A DNA stretch of 64,000 bases from Perca fluviatilis (GCF_010015445.1 NC_053119.1:3524288-3588287); one strand, 5' to 3'; counted from the stretch's first letter, positions 32,903 to 45,248 are shown. The notes: generated by a model from the sequence alone, not told the origin. Translations and numbers: made by a program.

Positions 32903-34552
32903 AAATCTTTTGAAATGGGTCCAGAATTGAGCGAGAACGTAACGCTGTAACGTAATGGTCAGCGTCCACTAAAAGTTCTGTTTTTGCCGCTGACAGACTC
33001 AGATTATTATTCTAAGTGTCTGACAGCATTATAGAAAGGATCCCCACAGAGATAGACCTTTTAGTTAAAGAGTCAGATCCTTTTGGTTGTACACTAGTAC
33101 AGTGCCCGTTCAAAATGTGCCTGTTTGGAACGGGCCGATTGCTCGGCCGGTGGTAGTGCAAAATCGTAAAAAACTGAGATTTAATTAAATAACTAAGATA
33201 TTAAAGTAATGTATATATGTATAAAAGTATATCGCCACTCGCTGTTAAAAAGTAACTGAATAACTTTCACTCTGAGTAAATATTAAATGAGCTCCTTTTT
33301 ACTTTTACGTGAGTCAATTTTTATACCGGTTACTTTTCTTGTACTTAAGTAAAAGTCCATCAAAGTAATAGTACTTTTATTTAAGTAGAATATTCTTGTA
33401 CTCTTTTCCTGCTTTCCCTTTCCTCCCGCTCTCTCCTTCTCTACTACTTCTTGTTCATTCACAGATTATTTTGTGTTTCGGAGAATTCTGCAATGCGTTG
33501 AGCACAAACGTCTCCGTGCGTGCTCGGAGGCTCGAGGCCACGCTGTAATAACCAAAGCCTTTTAGAAGTTTTCGGCCCAAAGGCCATCAGACGTGAACTT
33601 CAGATGTGATTTTTCTTTTTTTTCGGGTGTTTTTGTGTCGGCTGCTGCTGTGACAGTTGTGTTTTCGAGAGATTCCTCTGGGGAAACCCTCTCAGCTCTT
33701 TGACAGGAAGTAAACAATCCATTCTGACAGATGTGTGCGACCTTGCCGCCGTCAGAGAGAGGCTCCGAGATGTGATGAGAGGGAGCGAGCCCACCACAGC
33801 AGCTGCTGCGTATGTAAATCAGACATCAACACTGGCGTGATGTTTGTTGGCAGCGAGTTTCTCTTTTTTTTTTTTTTTTTTTCTTCTCTCTCTCTCTCTC
33901 TCTCTCTCTGCGGCTCCGTGAAGACAGAGACATGGCTAACAATGGCGGTTATATAAGATCCATCAGCGTAATCTAGATTCCAGCAGCTGAAGTATGGAGG
34001 TCAGACACAGAGAAGAGCGGCTGCTTATCGCCTGCTTCCAGACATCGCTTCTGGACATGTTTACTCTCCTTGCGCTGTTTATGGAGACCTCATTTCCATC
34101 TTTTTGTTTCCCCCCAACATACAAACCGCATTGTGTAGAAAACAATCTTGGAATTATGCCTCACTTCTGCCAATCGTCTACCTAACAGATGACACCTTTA
34201 GGGTTCGATGAGGCCCTGTTTATTTCTCCGTTTTTATCGGTTTATTTAACTGCACATTCATTAACATTTCTGTAAATGATGTTAAATTATTCATAGTCTC
34301 TGGACAGATGTTAGAAAGTCTCTCTTAAAACAAGAACATAGGATTAAAACTTTTCTTTTGAATGGTTTATCAGTGTGCAGAGCCGTGATAAAATATGTAT
34401 GTGATGCAAAAACAATACCATGCTCCACTGCCATGCAGGTTCTGATCAAACCAGGTGTAGATTAATAATGAACTAATTAACTTGCTGCTCCTAACTTTGA
34501 ACCAGCTCCTCTTTTTTTCTGCTTGTGGAGAGCTACGTGACATATGAAACTA
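32903..34552. other. Intron 3 sequence without assigned genes
   Basis: Contains poly-T (33867-33882) followed by (CT)n (33886-33908). 33240-33395 has AAAGTAACTGAATAAC-type motifs like other hAT ends. From 33420 to 34300 the sequence appears single-copy; no exon signal was found. Confidence 0.35.
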
Positions 34553-34822
34553 TTCTGAACAAAATTATAAAGGCAACACTTTTGTGATCAAAGATCTAAA
34601 ACTTTTTCTGTGTACACAAAAGGCCTATTTCTCTCAAATATTGTTCACAAATGTGTCTAAATCTGTGTCAGTGAGCACTTCTCCTTTGCCGAGATAATCC
34701 CTCCACCTCACAGGTGTGGCATATCAAGATGCTGATTAGACAACAGGATTATTGCACAGGTGTGACTTAGGCTGGACACAAGAAAAGGCCACTCTGAAAT
34801 GTGCAGTTTTACTGTATTGGGG
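34553..34822 (+). mobile_element. Tc1/mariner-type terminal fragment, second copy
   Basis: It starts TTCTGAACAAAATTATAAAG and carries AAAAGGCCTATTTCTCTCAA and CATCAAGATGCTGATTAGAC-like segments shared with 19134-19445 in the opposite orientation. It ends where the sequence TTTTACTGTATTGGGG stops matching. No transposase. Confidence 0.65.
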
Positions 34823-34988
34823 TGGTCTGGCGGAGGGGGGGAATGAAGCTGCCTTTAAGGGAACTCGGAAATGTCGAGATCTATAAACCATCTGATGGAA
34901 AAAACAAAATTTCTGTCGCTTTTTTCCCCCCGGTTTGAGGTTAGAACGGCAACACAAAGACAGAGCAAGGTGACGGACACTAGCATTA

Positions 34989-34989
<1 letters not shown>

Positions 34990-35038
<49 letters not shown>
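34990..35038. repeat. (TG)n directly before exon 4
   Basis: The run ends six bases before the AG of the exon 4 acceptor, leaving only TTTGCAG as acceptor context. Confidence 0.97.
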
Positions 35039-35042
<4 letters not shown>

Positions 35043-35044
35043 AG

Positions 35045-35154
35045 TACTGGACAGATTTCTACCTGCAGTGGAACATGTCAGACTATCCAGGTGTGACCAA
35101 CGTCAGATTCCCCGACAGCCAGATCTGGAGGCCCGACATCCTGCTCTACAACAG
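35045..35154 (+). CDS. chrna7: chrna7-like exon 4: loops D and A of the acetylcholine site
   Basis: The 110-nt exon encodes [10 protein letters not shown], then [12 protein letters not shown] and RPDILLYN, plus two bases of a split Ser codon. The Trp in YWTD corresponds to loop D Trp55 and the Tyr in LLYN to loop A Tyr93 of alpha-7. NMSDY contains an N-glycosylation sequon. The acceptor is TTTGCAG ending at 35044, preceded directly by a pure (TG)n run rather than a pyrimidine tract. The donor is AACAG/GTACAC. Length and phase equal human CHRNA7 exon 4. Confidence 0.96.
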
Positions 35155-35194
35155 GTACACCACCTCAAAAAGTTCATCTCACACGACAAAGATA

Positions 35195-36030
35195 TTATCC
35201 GTTTGTACTGTGCTCTAAGCACTTCATTATACACAATTTTCTCGCTTTAAAACAGCCTAATTAAGCCTTAAAGTTTATCTTGTATGTACAAGACAATATT
35301 TTCTACATAGGAGATAAACTAAGGTTTTATCTGTTTGTGTCACTTGTGCTATGTCTATGAGGTTGTTGGACTGATAGTATGGCTTGTGTGTGTTATGTGT
35401 GTTAGTGGTGATGTTGACCAACTGTTTTTGTTTATATGTTTGATCATTTCTTTTTACATTTATAGTCAATTTTATTTGTATTGGACTAAACTTCTATGTA
35501 CTTTTATAATCCTTTTATCTTTTTAGGTGTGACATTGTACGATCTGTCCAGGGACAGCAGATGTAAAATAGCCTTTTGGCTAATTCTGGCACACTGTACA
35601 TTTTCTTTATGTATTATTAGTGTGCATTGTCCCTGTTAAATAAACCTGAAATAAATAAATAAATCTCCTATGTAGGAGATAACATGTTTTGGCCAACGTT
35701 ATCAAAAAATACTTTTTTACAACATGGAACCTTTACAGTGTCTTGAATTTTGAACTGTCGTGAAGAGAAAAGGGGCCTGTGAACGGGACCAGAGCCTGAC
35801 TTGAATCATTTTCGGGCATCGGCTTAACGTACAGCCCAGTTCAGTCCAAAGATTCCCGATGAGAGAAGCTACATACAACGTGCATCATCTGATTCATCTC
35901 CATAGGACTACGTAGAAATTATCTCTTTGTATCGTGCACTAGGCACTTAATTCTTCACAGCTTTCTCGCTTTAAAACAGTCTAATTAAGCCTTAAAGTTT
36001 ATTTAGTATGTACAAGATAATATTTTCTAT
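35195..36030. repeat. Local duplication in intron 4 bracketing a LINE 3' tail
   Basis: About 125 bp at 35195-35320 (including CTCGCTTTAAAACAGCCTAA) is repeated imperfectly at 35930-36035. Between them, 35527-35662 reads GGTGTGACATTGTACGATCT through GTGCATTGTCCCTGTTAAAT plus (AAATA)n. This tail occurs again at 37823-37952 and looks like a LINE 3' end. Confidence 0.65.
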
Positions 36031-36050
36031 ATATTCTAAATATTATCTTG

Positions 36051-36650
36051 CACCAGGATTCGGATTCGGCTGAATATTGGGCTTTTTGACGGGGTTTCGG
36101 TTTGTGCCAAACCTTATAATTTTTTCCCACCGAACCAAACCCTACGCTTGCACTCGGCGCGCTACGCTGGTTGCCGTAGGTACGGCGCCGTTGATTACGG
36201 GAAGGTGTTTACGTAGGTGGAGCATTCAATGCAGTAGGCTGTGAGAAAGGCTGTGAGGAAGTGGACATGGAACTGGTGAGCAGAACAATCTGTTGTTTGG
36301 CAGTACTTTCAGTCAAAAGAAGGCCATTCAAGTCCAGCTACATGTTCAATCTGGTCAATGCTGATTGGTCTGGTGGTGGCGAGGACCCTAAACTATACAC
36401 AACATGGCCGCTGTTACAACATCTGGTACGAAACATCTGAAAGAATACGAGTTGTGCATGAAGGAATCTCCAGACAGCAGCCAGAATGCAGCAACTTCAG
36501 GTACAGCAAAGGAAGGACAGTCCCTGTTTACTTCATTCATGTGTTTACTGGGTTCATGGACTGAGGATGGGAGGACGAGTCAGCAGAATCTCAACCAGTG
36601 GATTCGGTATTCGGCCAAACCCCAAAAATCTGGATTCAGTGCATCCCTAG
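36051..36650 (+). mobile_element. hAT-type element, third copy of the 7663-8214 family, 5' end damaged
   Basis: The interior closely follows 7663-8214 (TGATTGGTCTGGTGGTGGCG, ATGGCCGCTGTTACAACATC). It ends GGATTCAGTGCATCCCTAG. The left end starts at CACCAGGATTCGG, so the terminal CAGGGATG is lost. Confidence 0.8.
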
Positions 36651-37800
36651 TAGGAGATACCCTTAATTAGCAGAGTTGTGACAAAACCCCACAAAACTTT
36701 TTTTGAGTGCTGCCGTTGGATGAAAGCTGGATTTGAAAGAGGTGACGCACCGTTGAGCGAGTCGAAGGAACAACAGGATCAATCCGTCTCTGGTGGATCG
36801 GGGATGTTTCAGTTCACGGCGTAGACGCCCCGAACGGAACCAAAGACAACTCACTCGCTTTAGTTTTTACATCCCTCAGTTCTGATTCAGCAAACAAGCT
36901 AATTCAGCTAATGCCCTGTTATCAGCGCTAAAGATAGCTCTTCTCCCTGTCAGGATTAATCCCTCGCTGCTGGCTGTGGGAGGCTCTCGGCGGGATGCTG
37001 AGGAGCTTTTCGGCTCATTAACGAGAGGGAAGGAGGGGGGTACGCTGTCAGAGGGAATATTGACCTGGCTGGCTTTAATGAGAAGGGGCCGGAGCCTGAC
37101 TTTGAATCATTATCGAACACCAGCTCAACTTTACACCAAACTTACTGTAGTTTCACTTCTGGAGTTGTCTTCTTTCCAACATGCTCTTCCTTCCGCCCAC
37201 TAACTCCAGTTATTCCAGTTATTACATTGTTTATTTAACCTTTATTTAACCAGGAATACTGTTATCGGGTGATAACTCAGAAATGATGTTAGGAGACTTC
37301 AAAGATGACGACCAGTCCGATGAGTTCAAATCAAATGCAGCTTTATTGAAACGGTGAACAAACTCTCACGACAATGAGACAACCGTGAGCATACAAAAGT
37401 GTCGGCCCAAGGGTGACCAACATGCACAGCAAAATGGATCCTTTTTAAACTCTTTTTGTGCTCACACAGCCCAACATATCTATTTCAGCGCATCAGTTTA
37501 CTCTTAAACTGCACCTTTTATGGTCGATGCTCCTAATAGATTCTCACGTTCAAGGCTCCAATTCCTCTGTGTGAAAGTTGTACCCAAACTCATAATAGAT
37601 TTACACATTCTAAGCTAGGGGTTTTTCTGTGAGACCATGTCACCTTAAAACTGACTTGTCCATATAAGCTCCTTAGAAGAGATGAGATACATTCAAACAT
37701 CTGCATGCACAAATACCAAACCTATCAAATACGACTTCATTGAGATTTACAAAGCTCTTTTTCGAGAGCGTCCTGGCCAAGACAACAACCATACCTTGCA
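36651..37800. other. Intron 4 sequence without assigned features
   Basis: 36890-37080 (AATTCAGCTAATGCCCTGTT, GGATTAATCCCTCGCTGCTG) appears single-copy and could be conserved non-coding DNA. TTTATTTAACCTTTATTTAACCAGG at 37230 is a typical LINE-associated tail. Confidence 0.35.
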
Positions 37801-37955
37801 ACATAATCCTTTTATCTTTTTAGGTGTGACATTGTACGATCTGTCCAGGGACAGCAGATGTAAAATAACCTTTTGGCTAATTCTGGCACACTGTACATTT
37901 TTTTATGTATTATTAGTGTGCATTGTCCCTGTTAAATAAACCTGAAATAAATAAA
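37801..37955 (+). mobile_element. LINE 3' tail, second copy
   Basis: It matches 35510-35662 almost base for base from CCTTTTATCTTTTTAGGTGT to GTCCCTGTTAAATAAACC, ending in an (AATA)-rich tail. It has no coding part. Confidence 0.7.
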
Positions 37956-38226
37956 CGTGGAAAATCTTTTACATAAGAAATGCACTTAAGTTTTTCTTAT
38001 TACCTCCGCTGGGATGGTCATGTTTTCGGTTTGTCTGTCCATCAGTGGGATTACAGCAAAACTTCTGGGCTGATTTGTCTATGACCATATACCTGTTTTA
38101 TTCAGTCTATGCCGTAGATGTATATAGTTTCCGACTGAGAACCCAGAAATTCTGACATTCCATGTGAAATTGAACACAACATAGTCCGTACCCCTCGCCT
38201 GGCATCGTGGCGGTACCAAAAATGTG

Positions 38227-38389
38227 AAGAAAGCAGCAAAGTCCTATTTGACCATGACTGTGTCAGATAAAAGCAAGCTCCTCTCAGTGGAAGGTGGTCA
38301 AATATGTGGACCATTTATTAAAGGGAAAAATCCCACGAATTTGAAAGTACATTTGAGAAGCGCGCACAAGGAGGCTAACCTAGTTTACC
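38227..38389 (+). pseudogene. BED-type zinc finger fragment of a hAT-like transposase
   Basis: The plus-strand frame reads KKAAKSYLTMTVSDKSK, then GGQICGPFIKGKNPTNLKVH and LRSAHKEANLVYL. The HLRSAH histidine pair and NPTNLKVHL are typical of BED fingers in hAT transposases. The first zinc-binding Cys of the C-x2-C pair appears replaced (GGQIC). It is cut off at 38390 by the TTAA of the next element. Confidence 0.65.
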
Positions 38390-38393
38390 TTAA

Positions 38394-38910
38394 AGCGCCC
38401 ATATTATGATCATTTTCAGGTTCATAATTGTATTTAGAGGTTGTACCAGAATAGGTTTACACGGTTTAATTTTCAAAAAACACCATATTTTTGCTGTGCT
38501 GCACATTGCTGCAACTCCTCTTTTCACCCTGTGTGTTGAGCTCTCTGTTTTAGCTACAGAGTGAGACATCTCACTTCTGTTCTATCTTTGTTGGGAGTCG
38601 CACATGTGCAGTACCTAGGTAAGGACTACTAGCCAGTCAGGAGCAGAGTATGAGGGCGTGCCCTGACCGTACCTAGGTAAGGACTACTAGCCAGTCAGAA
38701 GCAGAGTATGAGGGCGTGCCCTGACAGTACCTAGGTAAGGACTACTAGCCAGTCAGAAGCAGAGTATGAGGGCTTGCCCTGACAGTACCTAGGTAAGGAC
38801 TACTAGCCAGTCAGAAGCAGAGTATGAGGGCGTGCCCTGACAGTACCTAGGTAAGGACTACTAGCCAGTCAGAAGCAGAGTATGAGGGTGTGCCCTGACC
38901 GTAAGGACTA
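38394..38910 (+). mobile_element. TTAA-target element, copy C, truncated, with expanded minisatellite
   Basis: TTAA 38390-38393 precedes AGCGCCCATATTATG. From about 38600 there are five copies of a 58-bp unit with GTACCTAGGTAAGGACTACT and AGCCAGTCAGAAGCAGAGTA. The array runs out at 38905 without the right terminus. Confidence 0.85.
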
Positions 38911-39435
38911 CTAGCCGATAGCTGCTGGTTAGTAAATACACAGGAACACCAAAAGCGGGGGTTAATATGTGGGTTAATACTGGGATGTCTACACAACTGT
39001 CGGAGTCGATTGACTTCAAAAAGTTCGCCACTTTACTCGAACCAAAGTTCAAAACACCTGTTCATGTCTGTCTTCACACTTACACATTCTACACTTACTG
39101 CTGCGTCTTGTGTGGGCTGTTTACATATTCATGATCATCATCATATGTACATTGTATATACTGGTGTTATTGTTGAATACATTGTAGAATACATATTTCT
39201 AAATTTGTATGATGTTTTTGTTGAGTTATTATTACGTATAAAAAAAAATTCTGACCTTTTTGAATCTTGCCCCCGACAAATAACCCATACTACAAAAGAA
39301 GACTAAAACTTAGCATTTTCAAAAAAATGCAAACCCACTTTAAAGACTAATTAAAACTAAACTGAATTTGAAAACAAAGTCAAAAAGAAATAAAAATGAA
39401 AAACTAATGAAAAATGCAAAATTATAATAACCATG
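38911..39435. other. Intron 4 AT-rich sequence without assigned features
   Basis: No exon or element boundary. The end (39300-39430) is A-rich and leads into GT microsatellites. Confidence 0.35.
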
Positions 39436-39715
<280 letters not shown>

Positions 39716-39748
39716 TCTGACAGACTGTTGATCTGTGTCTCTCTACAG

Positions 39749-39828
39749 TGCTGATGAACGCTTCGACGCCTCCTTCCACACCAACATCCTGGTCAACTCC
39801 AGCGGGTACTGCCAGTACCTGCCACCAG
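39749..39828 (+). CDS. chrna7: chrna7-like exon 5: middle of ligand-binding domain
   Basis: The 80-nt exon completes the split Ser codon and reads [19 protein letters not shown] followed by YCQYLPP. Its last G begins the next Gly codon. The asparagine in VNSSG is a conserved N-glycosylation sequon. The acceptor CTCTCTACAG ends at 39748 and the donor is CACCAG/GTAACA. Length and both phases match CHRNA7 exon 5. Two long (GT)n tracts lie upstream, with the nearer one ending 35 nt before the AG. Confidence 0.95.
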
Positions 39829-39875
39829 GTAACACGCCCTGTGTCCACTAGTCCTGTAACAATTTTCACATAATT

Positions 39876-40378
39876 GTCTAGTCTCGCATCGCCCTCCTCC
39901 ACAGCGCTGCGGAGGAAGGTCTGACTAGTCCACACAGCATTCCTGGATGGGCGAAAAACGTGCTCTGGTTTATTGGCATTTCTTTAAACCAATCACAATC
40001 GTCTTGGGGCGGGGCTAAGCTCCGGACGGAGCCACGGTGCCTCTGCTAAATAGTCTCAGGAAGGAACTTGTGTGTGTACGTTCAAAAGTAGTTTTAGTCG
40101 TGCAACAGAAAACTCAGATTGGACAGATAGTCTAGCTAGCTGTCTGGATTTACCCTGCAGAGATCTGAGGAGCAGTTAACCATAGTCCTCACAAATCCAC
40201 CGGAGGTTAGAACGCCAACATAGAGACAGAGGAAGGGGACGGACAGCCAGCCAAAATGAGGGGCATCCGGGGGAATTTACTGCAGAAATAAAACGTCGTG
40301 GATATAGACTACTCGACACCAATGAGAAATAGGGTCCAGTTTGAAAAATACCAAAGTTACCCTTCAAGAGTTAAGGGA
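39876..40378 (+). mobile_element. MITE with internal CTTCCTCCGCAGCGCTG palindrome, copy 1
   Basis: It starts CTAGTCTCGCATCGCC, then CCTCCTCCACAGCGCTGCGG and AGGAAGGTCTGACTAGTCCA. CCAATCACAATCGTCTTGGG, GAGCCACGGTGCCTCTGCTA and later GGAGGTTAGAACGCCAACAT follow. Partial copies: 45785-45990 (inverted) and 63432-63550. The right end is placed at the adjoining Tc1 element. Confidence 0.65.
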
Positions 40379-40382
40379 TATA

Positions 40383-41250
40383 CACTCTCCTAAAGGATTA
40401 TTAGGAACACCTGTTAAATTTCACGTTAATTAAATTATCCAATCAACCAATCACATGGCAGCTGCTTCAATGCATTTAGGGGTGGGGTCCAGGTCTAGAC
40501 AATCTCCTGAACTTCAAACTGAATGTCAGAATGGGAAAGAAAGGTGATCTAAGCAACTCTGAGTGTGGCATGGTTGTTGGTGCCAGACGGGCTGGTCTGC
40601 TCAGTTACTGGGATTCTCACCCACAACCATTTCTAGGGTTTACAAAGAATGGTCTGAAAAAGGAAACACATCCAGTGTGCTGCAGTCCTGGGGGGGGCAA
40701 AAATGCCTTGTTGATGCTAGAGGTCAGAGGAGAATGGACCGACTGATTCCAGCTGATAGAAGATCAACTTTGACTCAAATAACCACTCGTTACAACCGAG
40801 TTCTGCAGCAAAGCATTTGTGAAGCCACAACACGCACAACCTTAAGGAGGATGGGCTACACCAGCAGAAGAGCCCCCCAAGTACCACTCATCTCCAAGAA
40901 AAATAGGAAAATGAGGCTACAATTTGCACGAGCACACCAAAATTGGACAGTAGAAGACTGTAAAAATGTTGCCTGGTCTGATGAGTCTCGATTTCTGTTG
41001 AGACATTCAGATGGTAGAGTCATAATTTGGTGTAAACAGAATGAGAACATGGATCCATCATGCCTTGTTACCACTGGACAGGCTGGCGGTGGTGGTGTAA
41101 TAGTGTGGGGGATCCCTTTCGCCTTCAGAACTGCCTTTATTCAATTGAACAAGGTGCTGGAAGAATTCTTTAGAAATGTTGGCCCATATTGATAGGATAG
41201 GGTCAAACACAGTATTAGTATGGTGTTCATAATAATCCTTTTGGGGAGTG
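40383..41250 (+). mobile_element. Tc1-like transposon, internally deleted, with transposase remnant
   Basis: Inverted ends CACTCTCCTAAAGGATTATT and AATAATCCTTTTGGGGAGTG are flanked by TA at 40381-40382 and 41251-41252. The remnant starts MGKKGDLSNSECGMVVGARR; after a frameshift it continues with LLGFSPTTISRVYKEWSEKG (helix-turn-helix), RRMDRLIPADRRSTLTQITT and NVAWSDESRFLLRHSDGRV, which holds the first catalytic Asp. It then jumps from VIVWG to a terminal sequence, so the DDE-domain remainder is deleted. At 868 bp it is shorter than the usual 1.2-1.6 kb. Confidence 0.92.
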
Positions 41251-41252
41251 TA

Positions 41253-43231
41253 TAGACAGCTTGAAAACGGTGTTAGTCCACACGCGGCGCTCGTTGGACA
41301 GAATGCTTTTTTTTTTTAACCAAGAAAGCCTCGCTGGAGAGGGTTGATTCAAAGGAGATTATAAGTAATCGTTACAACACCCAGTAAAGAGCCGCCACAC
41401 ACTAACCACTCCATCAAAGCCTGACAGAAATGCAGTTTTATGGCGGTCTGAAGGGGAGTGGGGGTCAACAGTAGGTCAAGGGGCCAACAGGAGGCCTGAG
41501 ACTCCCTGAGGCAGCTGATTGAAACAAGACCATAACACTGAGTTAACCCTTGTGTTGTGTTCTGGTCGACCGTGCACTTGTTGTCCTTCTGGGTCAAAAT
41601 TAACTTTTTTTTAACAGTTTTTTGTGATATTTTTGACCCATTTTCTGATGTTTTTGTCACTTTTTTTGGTCACTTTTTTTCAATGCTATGTTTCACTAAC
41701 CAAGTTATTACCAATAGCTTTACATGTATTTTTGGAATTTAATGAATCTCATTTATAGGATTGTATACCTAACTTTGAAATGATGAATGATTTTGACGAA
41801 TATTAGAGGAACGTACTGTACGTTGGTGGAGAATCACAGACGTGTGGATGTCAAAGTTTAGTCAGGTTTTGAAAACATTTTCAGTTTTTTCAAATGCTAT
41901 CAAATTGAATACCCAAAATTCAACGAAAATAGTAATCGAGTACTTGGAATTGTACTTAATTTTTTGAGTAATTTGGTTAAAAAGAAACCCATGTTTCTGA
42001 TATAGAAGTTATACTATCACGCTAGTTTGTAGGCTTAAACCGTACGTGAGACTTTTTAGTGTGTCCGAAAAATGAAACCAATAGTATTTAGTGTGATTTG
42101 AGTGCTATTTCTGGATTTAAAAAAAAGCTACTAGAACAGCACTCCAATCTGACAGAATTTATTGCCACACAACGGACGTTTGGGGCAGCGCCCTCCCTCA
42201 GCGTGTGCACAGGCAATTACATACGAAGGATGTTGTGTGCCAATAAATTCTATCAAATGGGAGTGCTCTTTCTATTAGCCTTTTTTTAATGATTATTCAC
42301 TTTTAGGATCCAAGACCCACTCTTCAAAGCTTTCTAAGTATCTACGTGACTTGAGCGCGTCCAGTCGTATTTTTTTAATACTATTTCCGGGTGAAATATT
42401 ACAGTCTACAAACGCTGGACACTACGTTGGCGTAAGTGTCCCACAATGCAATGCATTAGTAACGACAATGTTCATAACGGACAAACGGCGAGCGACCAAG
42501 GCAGCTCTGTAACGTCAAAAGCTCTTTAATTTAGATTTTTACATATTTAAAGTCTGACTGTCACCTGTGACTGTCGCTTACCCTTTTCAGTAATTTTAGA
42601 ATTATCTGGCGATGACGCTAGAGCGGAGAGTCAGCAGGGGTTACGAAAGTGTAATCAAAATCATCAAAAGCGTAAAAAAAAGCTTTAAATTAATTAAATA
42701 ATTGATTAATTAAATGTTCTGTATTTTGTACTGTAGCTACACACAATATTTCTGTTTTTAATTATGGGACAAAGTCCGGGTAATGAGCTGCCAGAACTTT
42801 TCTGTGTTTTTAAGAGTTTATTTCTTAGAGTGTAGTGCCTAGTGTGCGATTTCTTTTTTTTCAATGGGACACAAACAAGCAACAGCCCAACACAAAGGGA
42901 AGAAGACATCGTATAAACTTGCTGCTTTATAGACCGAAACAAAAGGACATAAATCTACCGACAGCCCTATAACATGTTAGGAAGAGAGGGGAAAGCCAAT
43001 CAGCTGATCAGGAATCAATAAGCAGTAAAAGTGGTAACGGCTCTATTACGGCTGACAGCCGACATTGATCGGACAGACGATGAAGAGACAAGCTCAGGCT
43101 TCATGTTTCAGCAGCCAGAAAGGAAATGGGATTTCATAGAATTATACTGAATGATTGAATCGATTCATATGTTGGTGTTTTTCTAGTCTACATAATTCAC
43201 TGTTTGCCCTACCATGATGGTCCAAAATGAT
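41253..43231. other. Intron 5 sequence without assigned genes
   Basis: 41537-41600 has GTTAACCCTTGTGTTGTGTT, resembling one terminus of the fold-back at 6990-7282. 41600-41690 is T-rich with TTTTTGTCACTTTTTTTGGT units (inverse of the A-rich repeat elsewhere). The rest is AT-rich with no recognised exon. Confidence 0.45.
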
Positions 43232-43239
43232 GTTAAAAC

Positions 43240-44326
43240 TAGGACTGCATGATATATACTGACTCAATATTATATCAAAAGTGTCACGATAAGGATGCAA
43301 TATTTAGTTTATATTTGTGGAGTGCTGCGTCCCATCCGTTGGCTGTGTGGCTGAGTTGTGTTTGATTTAGAGCTTGAAACGCTGTAATGATCCTGTCTCA
43401 TTGGCCAGTTACCGTGCCACGTGCACATTAGTGCACGTCAGCGCACTAATGAAAAACCCTATGGTGCGTACCACGTGGGTGCATATTTCGACAGAGTGAC
43501 GGTGTAAATGAAGAAATGGAGACAACAAAATGATACAAATCAGAGAAGAGAAAGAAAAGTTGTGTCCTGTTCTCTTTATTTATATATTGTATACTGTCCA
43601 ACCAGTAGAACATGTCCTGTTCTGTAGACATGGTCCTTATTTATATATTGTATACTGTCCAACCAGTAGAACATGTCCTGTTCTCTAGACATGGTCCTTA
43701 TTTATATATTTTATACTGTCCAACCAGTAGAACATGTCCTGTTCTCTAGACATGGTCCTTATTTATATATTTTATACTGTCCAACCAGTAGAACATGTCC
43801 TGTTCTGTAGACATGGTCCTTATTTATATATTTTATACTGTCCAACCAGTAGAACATGTCCTGTTCTCTAGACATGGTCCTTATTTATATATTGTATACT
43901 GTCCAACCAGTAGAACATGTCCTGTTCTCTAGACATGGTCCTTATTTATATATTTCATACTGTCCAACCAGTAGAGCATGTCCTGTTCTCTAGACATGGT
44001 CCTTATTTATATATTTCATACTGTCCAACCAGTAGAACATGTCCTGTTCTCTAGACATGGTCCTTATTTATATATTTCATACTGTCCAACCAGTAGAACA
44101 TGTCCTGTTCTGTAGACATGGTCCTTATTTATATATTCATGTTGGACCAGTCTAATATGATATGTCAGTTGAAATAAACCTTGTGTTGTAAGAAAACTTG
44201 TTTTATTTGTTATGAATCTATTTTGATGCGTTTTCCCGTAACTTTTGTAATTTGACACATATTCAAAAATATCGAAAATAATATTGATATTGCAATATCA
44301 CATTTTGTCAATATCGTGCCACCCTA
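43240..44326. mobile_element. hAT-like element with an internal 60-bp minisatellite
   Basis: Flanks GTTAAAAC (43232-43239) and GTTAAAAT (44327-44334) match at seven of eight bases. The ends are TAGGACTGCATGATATATAC and CAATATCGTGCCACCCTA. At 43565-44140 about nine copies of a 60-bp unit contain GTCCAACCAGTAGAACATGT and GACATGGTCCTTATTTATAT. No transposase. Confidence 0.75.
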
Positions 44327-44334
44327 GTTAAAAT

Positions 44335-44703
44335 ACACATAGCACAGTAGATAAACGTTTTAAGGGTGCCAGGCCCCCCTAAAGCTCTGATCCTGGAATC
44401 GCCCTAGTTTCAGGGGTCTCCAACAAGTCGCTCGCGGGCTACTGTTAGCTTCCACTAGCTCGGCAATAGGTGAACAAATTGAGACACAAGATTATGACGA
44501 TATTAAAAAGAGAAGTAGCTAACTTTGGCGGCCATAGAAATGTAAAGTGGTAATGTTTTCTTGGACCCTGATGGGAATATTTCAGTGATGTAGTTACCTA
44601 TGTGGCCCATAAAAGATGTACCTTAACGTGAAGTTAAGATTTGTCATAAGCTTTGGGTATTGCAATTTCATACGTGTACAAACACTAGCTTCATACAGCC
44701 TGT
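44335..44703. other. Intron 5 sequence without assigned features
   Basis: No repeat, exon or element end is recognised. Confidence 0.35.
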
Positions 44704-45212
44704 GGGCCCTGTCTTGCACCCGGCGCAGCGCAAAGTCCGACCCAAGTGTCTTTGCTAGTTTAAGACTGACGCAGTTGTCAGTTTCCAGTCCAGCCCCACA
44801 TCGTTTAAATAACAAATGCACCTGCTCCCATCTGTGGCCCATGGGGGTGCTGGTCTTACAGGGAGTTGTGTTCAGGTGCATTCTGGGCGTGCTTATCTTG
44901 CAGGGAGGTGTGTTCAGGTGCATTCTGGGCGTGCTGGTCTTACAGGGAGGTGTGTTCAGGTGCATTCTGGGCGTGCTGGTCTTACAGGGAGGTGTGTTCA
45001 GGTGCATTCTGGGAGTATTGCTATCTTGAGGCAGCGGGAAGTGATGGCGCCATTGACCAACAAAAATCTGGTCTAAAGTCAATAACGCAGCATTTCATTG
45101 TTATTTTAACAGAGCATTAGTAAAATGCTCCTAGGCTCGTGCACAGCGCGTACACACTATGCTTGTTACACACACAGGGACCCACAGCAGCACGCACGCA
45201 CGCACACACACA

Positions 45213-45248
<36 letters not shown>

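Noticed and set aside
40563..41192. 209-codon open frame as a host gene
   Set aside because: It is a Tc1-like transposase remnant between inverted repeats with TA flanks, with an internal deletion.
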